Source: Candidatus Melainabacteria bacterium (lineage in GTDB: Bacteria > Cyanobacteriota > Vampirovibrionia > Obscuribacterales > Obscuribacteraceae). From it: a stretch of DNA of 5,488 nt. Of this stretch, positions 5,461-5,488 are shown one piece after another; position 1 is the first letter of the stretch, and each line of letters opens with the position of its first letter. The position numbers were made by a program, and so were the translations under genes. The notes beneath the pieces are model-generated. The model was not told where the DNA came from. It saw only the letters and a list, made by a program, of their open reading frames with translations, and ran no database searches. Location of the stretch: positions 1-5,488 of the forward strand of contig PSRH01000272.1 in the NCBI GenBank assembly GCA_003175915.1, written 5' to 3'.

Positions 5461-5488
5461 TAGTAGAATTGGAGTAGCCTTTCCTGCT

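Noticed and set aside
5346..5488. Possible gene or RNA at the right edge
   Set aside because: No open frame with a start and ribosome binding site, and no tRNA- or riboswitch-like fold, could be seen. Only a weak promoter and a short inverted repeat are present.

Overview
The window looks like ordinary bacterial chromosome of roughly balanced GC content (judged by eye), densely packed with genes. Nothing in it fixes the phylum. A DUF1800/DUF1501 exported pair and a tandem-ACT small protein are known from several lineages, including Planctomycetota, Acidobacteriota, Proteobacteria and cyanobacterial relatives. The Sec-type and twin-arginine signal peptides suggest an organism with both export systems. 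I see no mobile element, CRISPR array, tRNA or rRNA.

Layout. (1) Positions 1-363, + strand: the 3' end of an unrecognised gene that begins before the window. (2) Positions 385-810, - strand: a 141-residue protein made almost entirely of two ACT domains, convergent with gene 1 and only 21 bp from it. (3) Positions 811-961: a divergent intergenic region carrying a perfect 8-bp inverted repeat, a third copy of the same half-site, and a GC-rich hairpin. (4) Positions 962-2437, + strand: an RtcB-family RNA 3'-phosphate/5'-OH ligase with all expected catalytic residues, but with an altered GSMGT loop and a tail beyond the usual C-terminus. (5) Positions 2438-2488: a short convergent gap with a perfect hairpin. 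(6) Positions 2489-3745 and 3756-5279, - strand: a two-gene operon read from right to left, DUF1800 first and DUF1501 second. The stop codon of the first gene lies inside the ribosome binding site of the second. (7) Positions 5280-5488: the upstream region of this operon, AT-rich near the gene, with a possible promoter and a short inverted repeat; no gene is evident.

How the genes relate. The DUF1800 and DUF1501 proteins are a recurrent bacterial pair and are probably made together. Here they carry different export signals: Sec for DUF1800, twin-arginine for DUF1501. The pair's biochemical role is not settled. RtcB and the ACT protein share a divergent control region but have no obvious biochemical link. 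No archease, RtcA or RtcR gene is visible next to rtcB. I do not see a convincing new multi-gene system. The features most worth following are the putative operator between the ACT gene and rtcB, the RtcB active-site variant, and the tight coupling of the exported pair.
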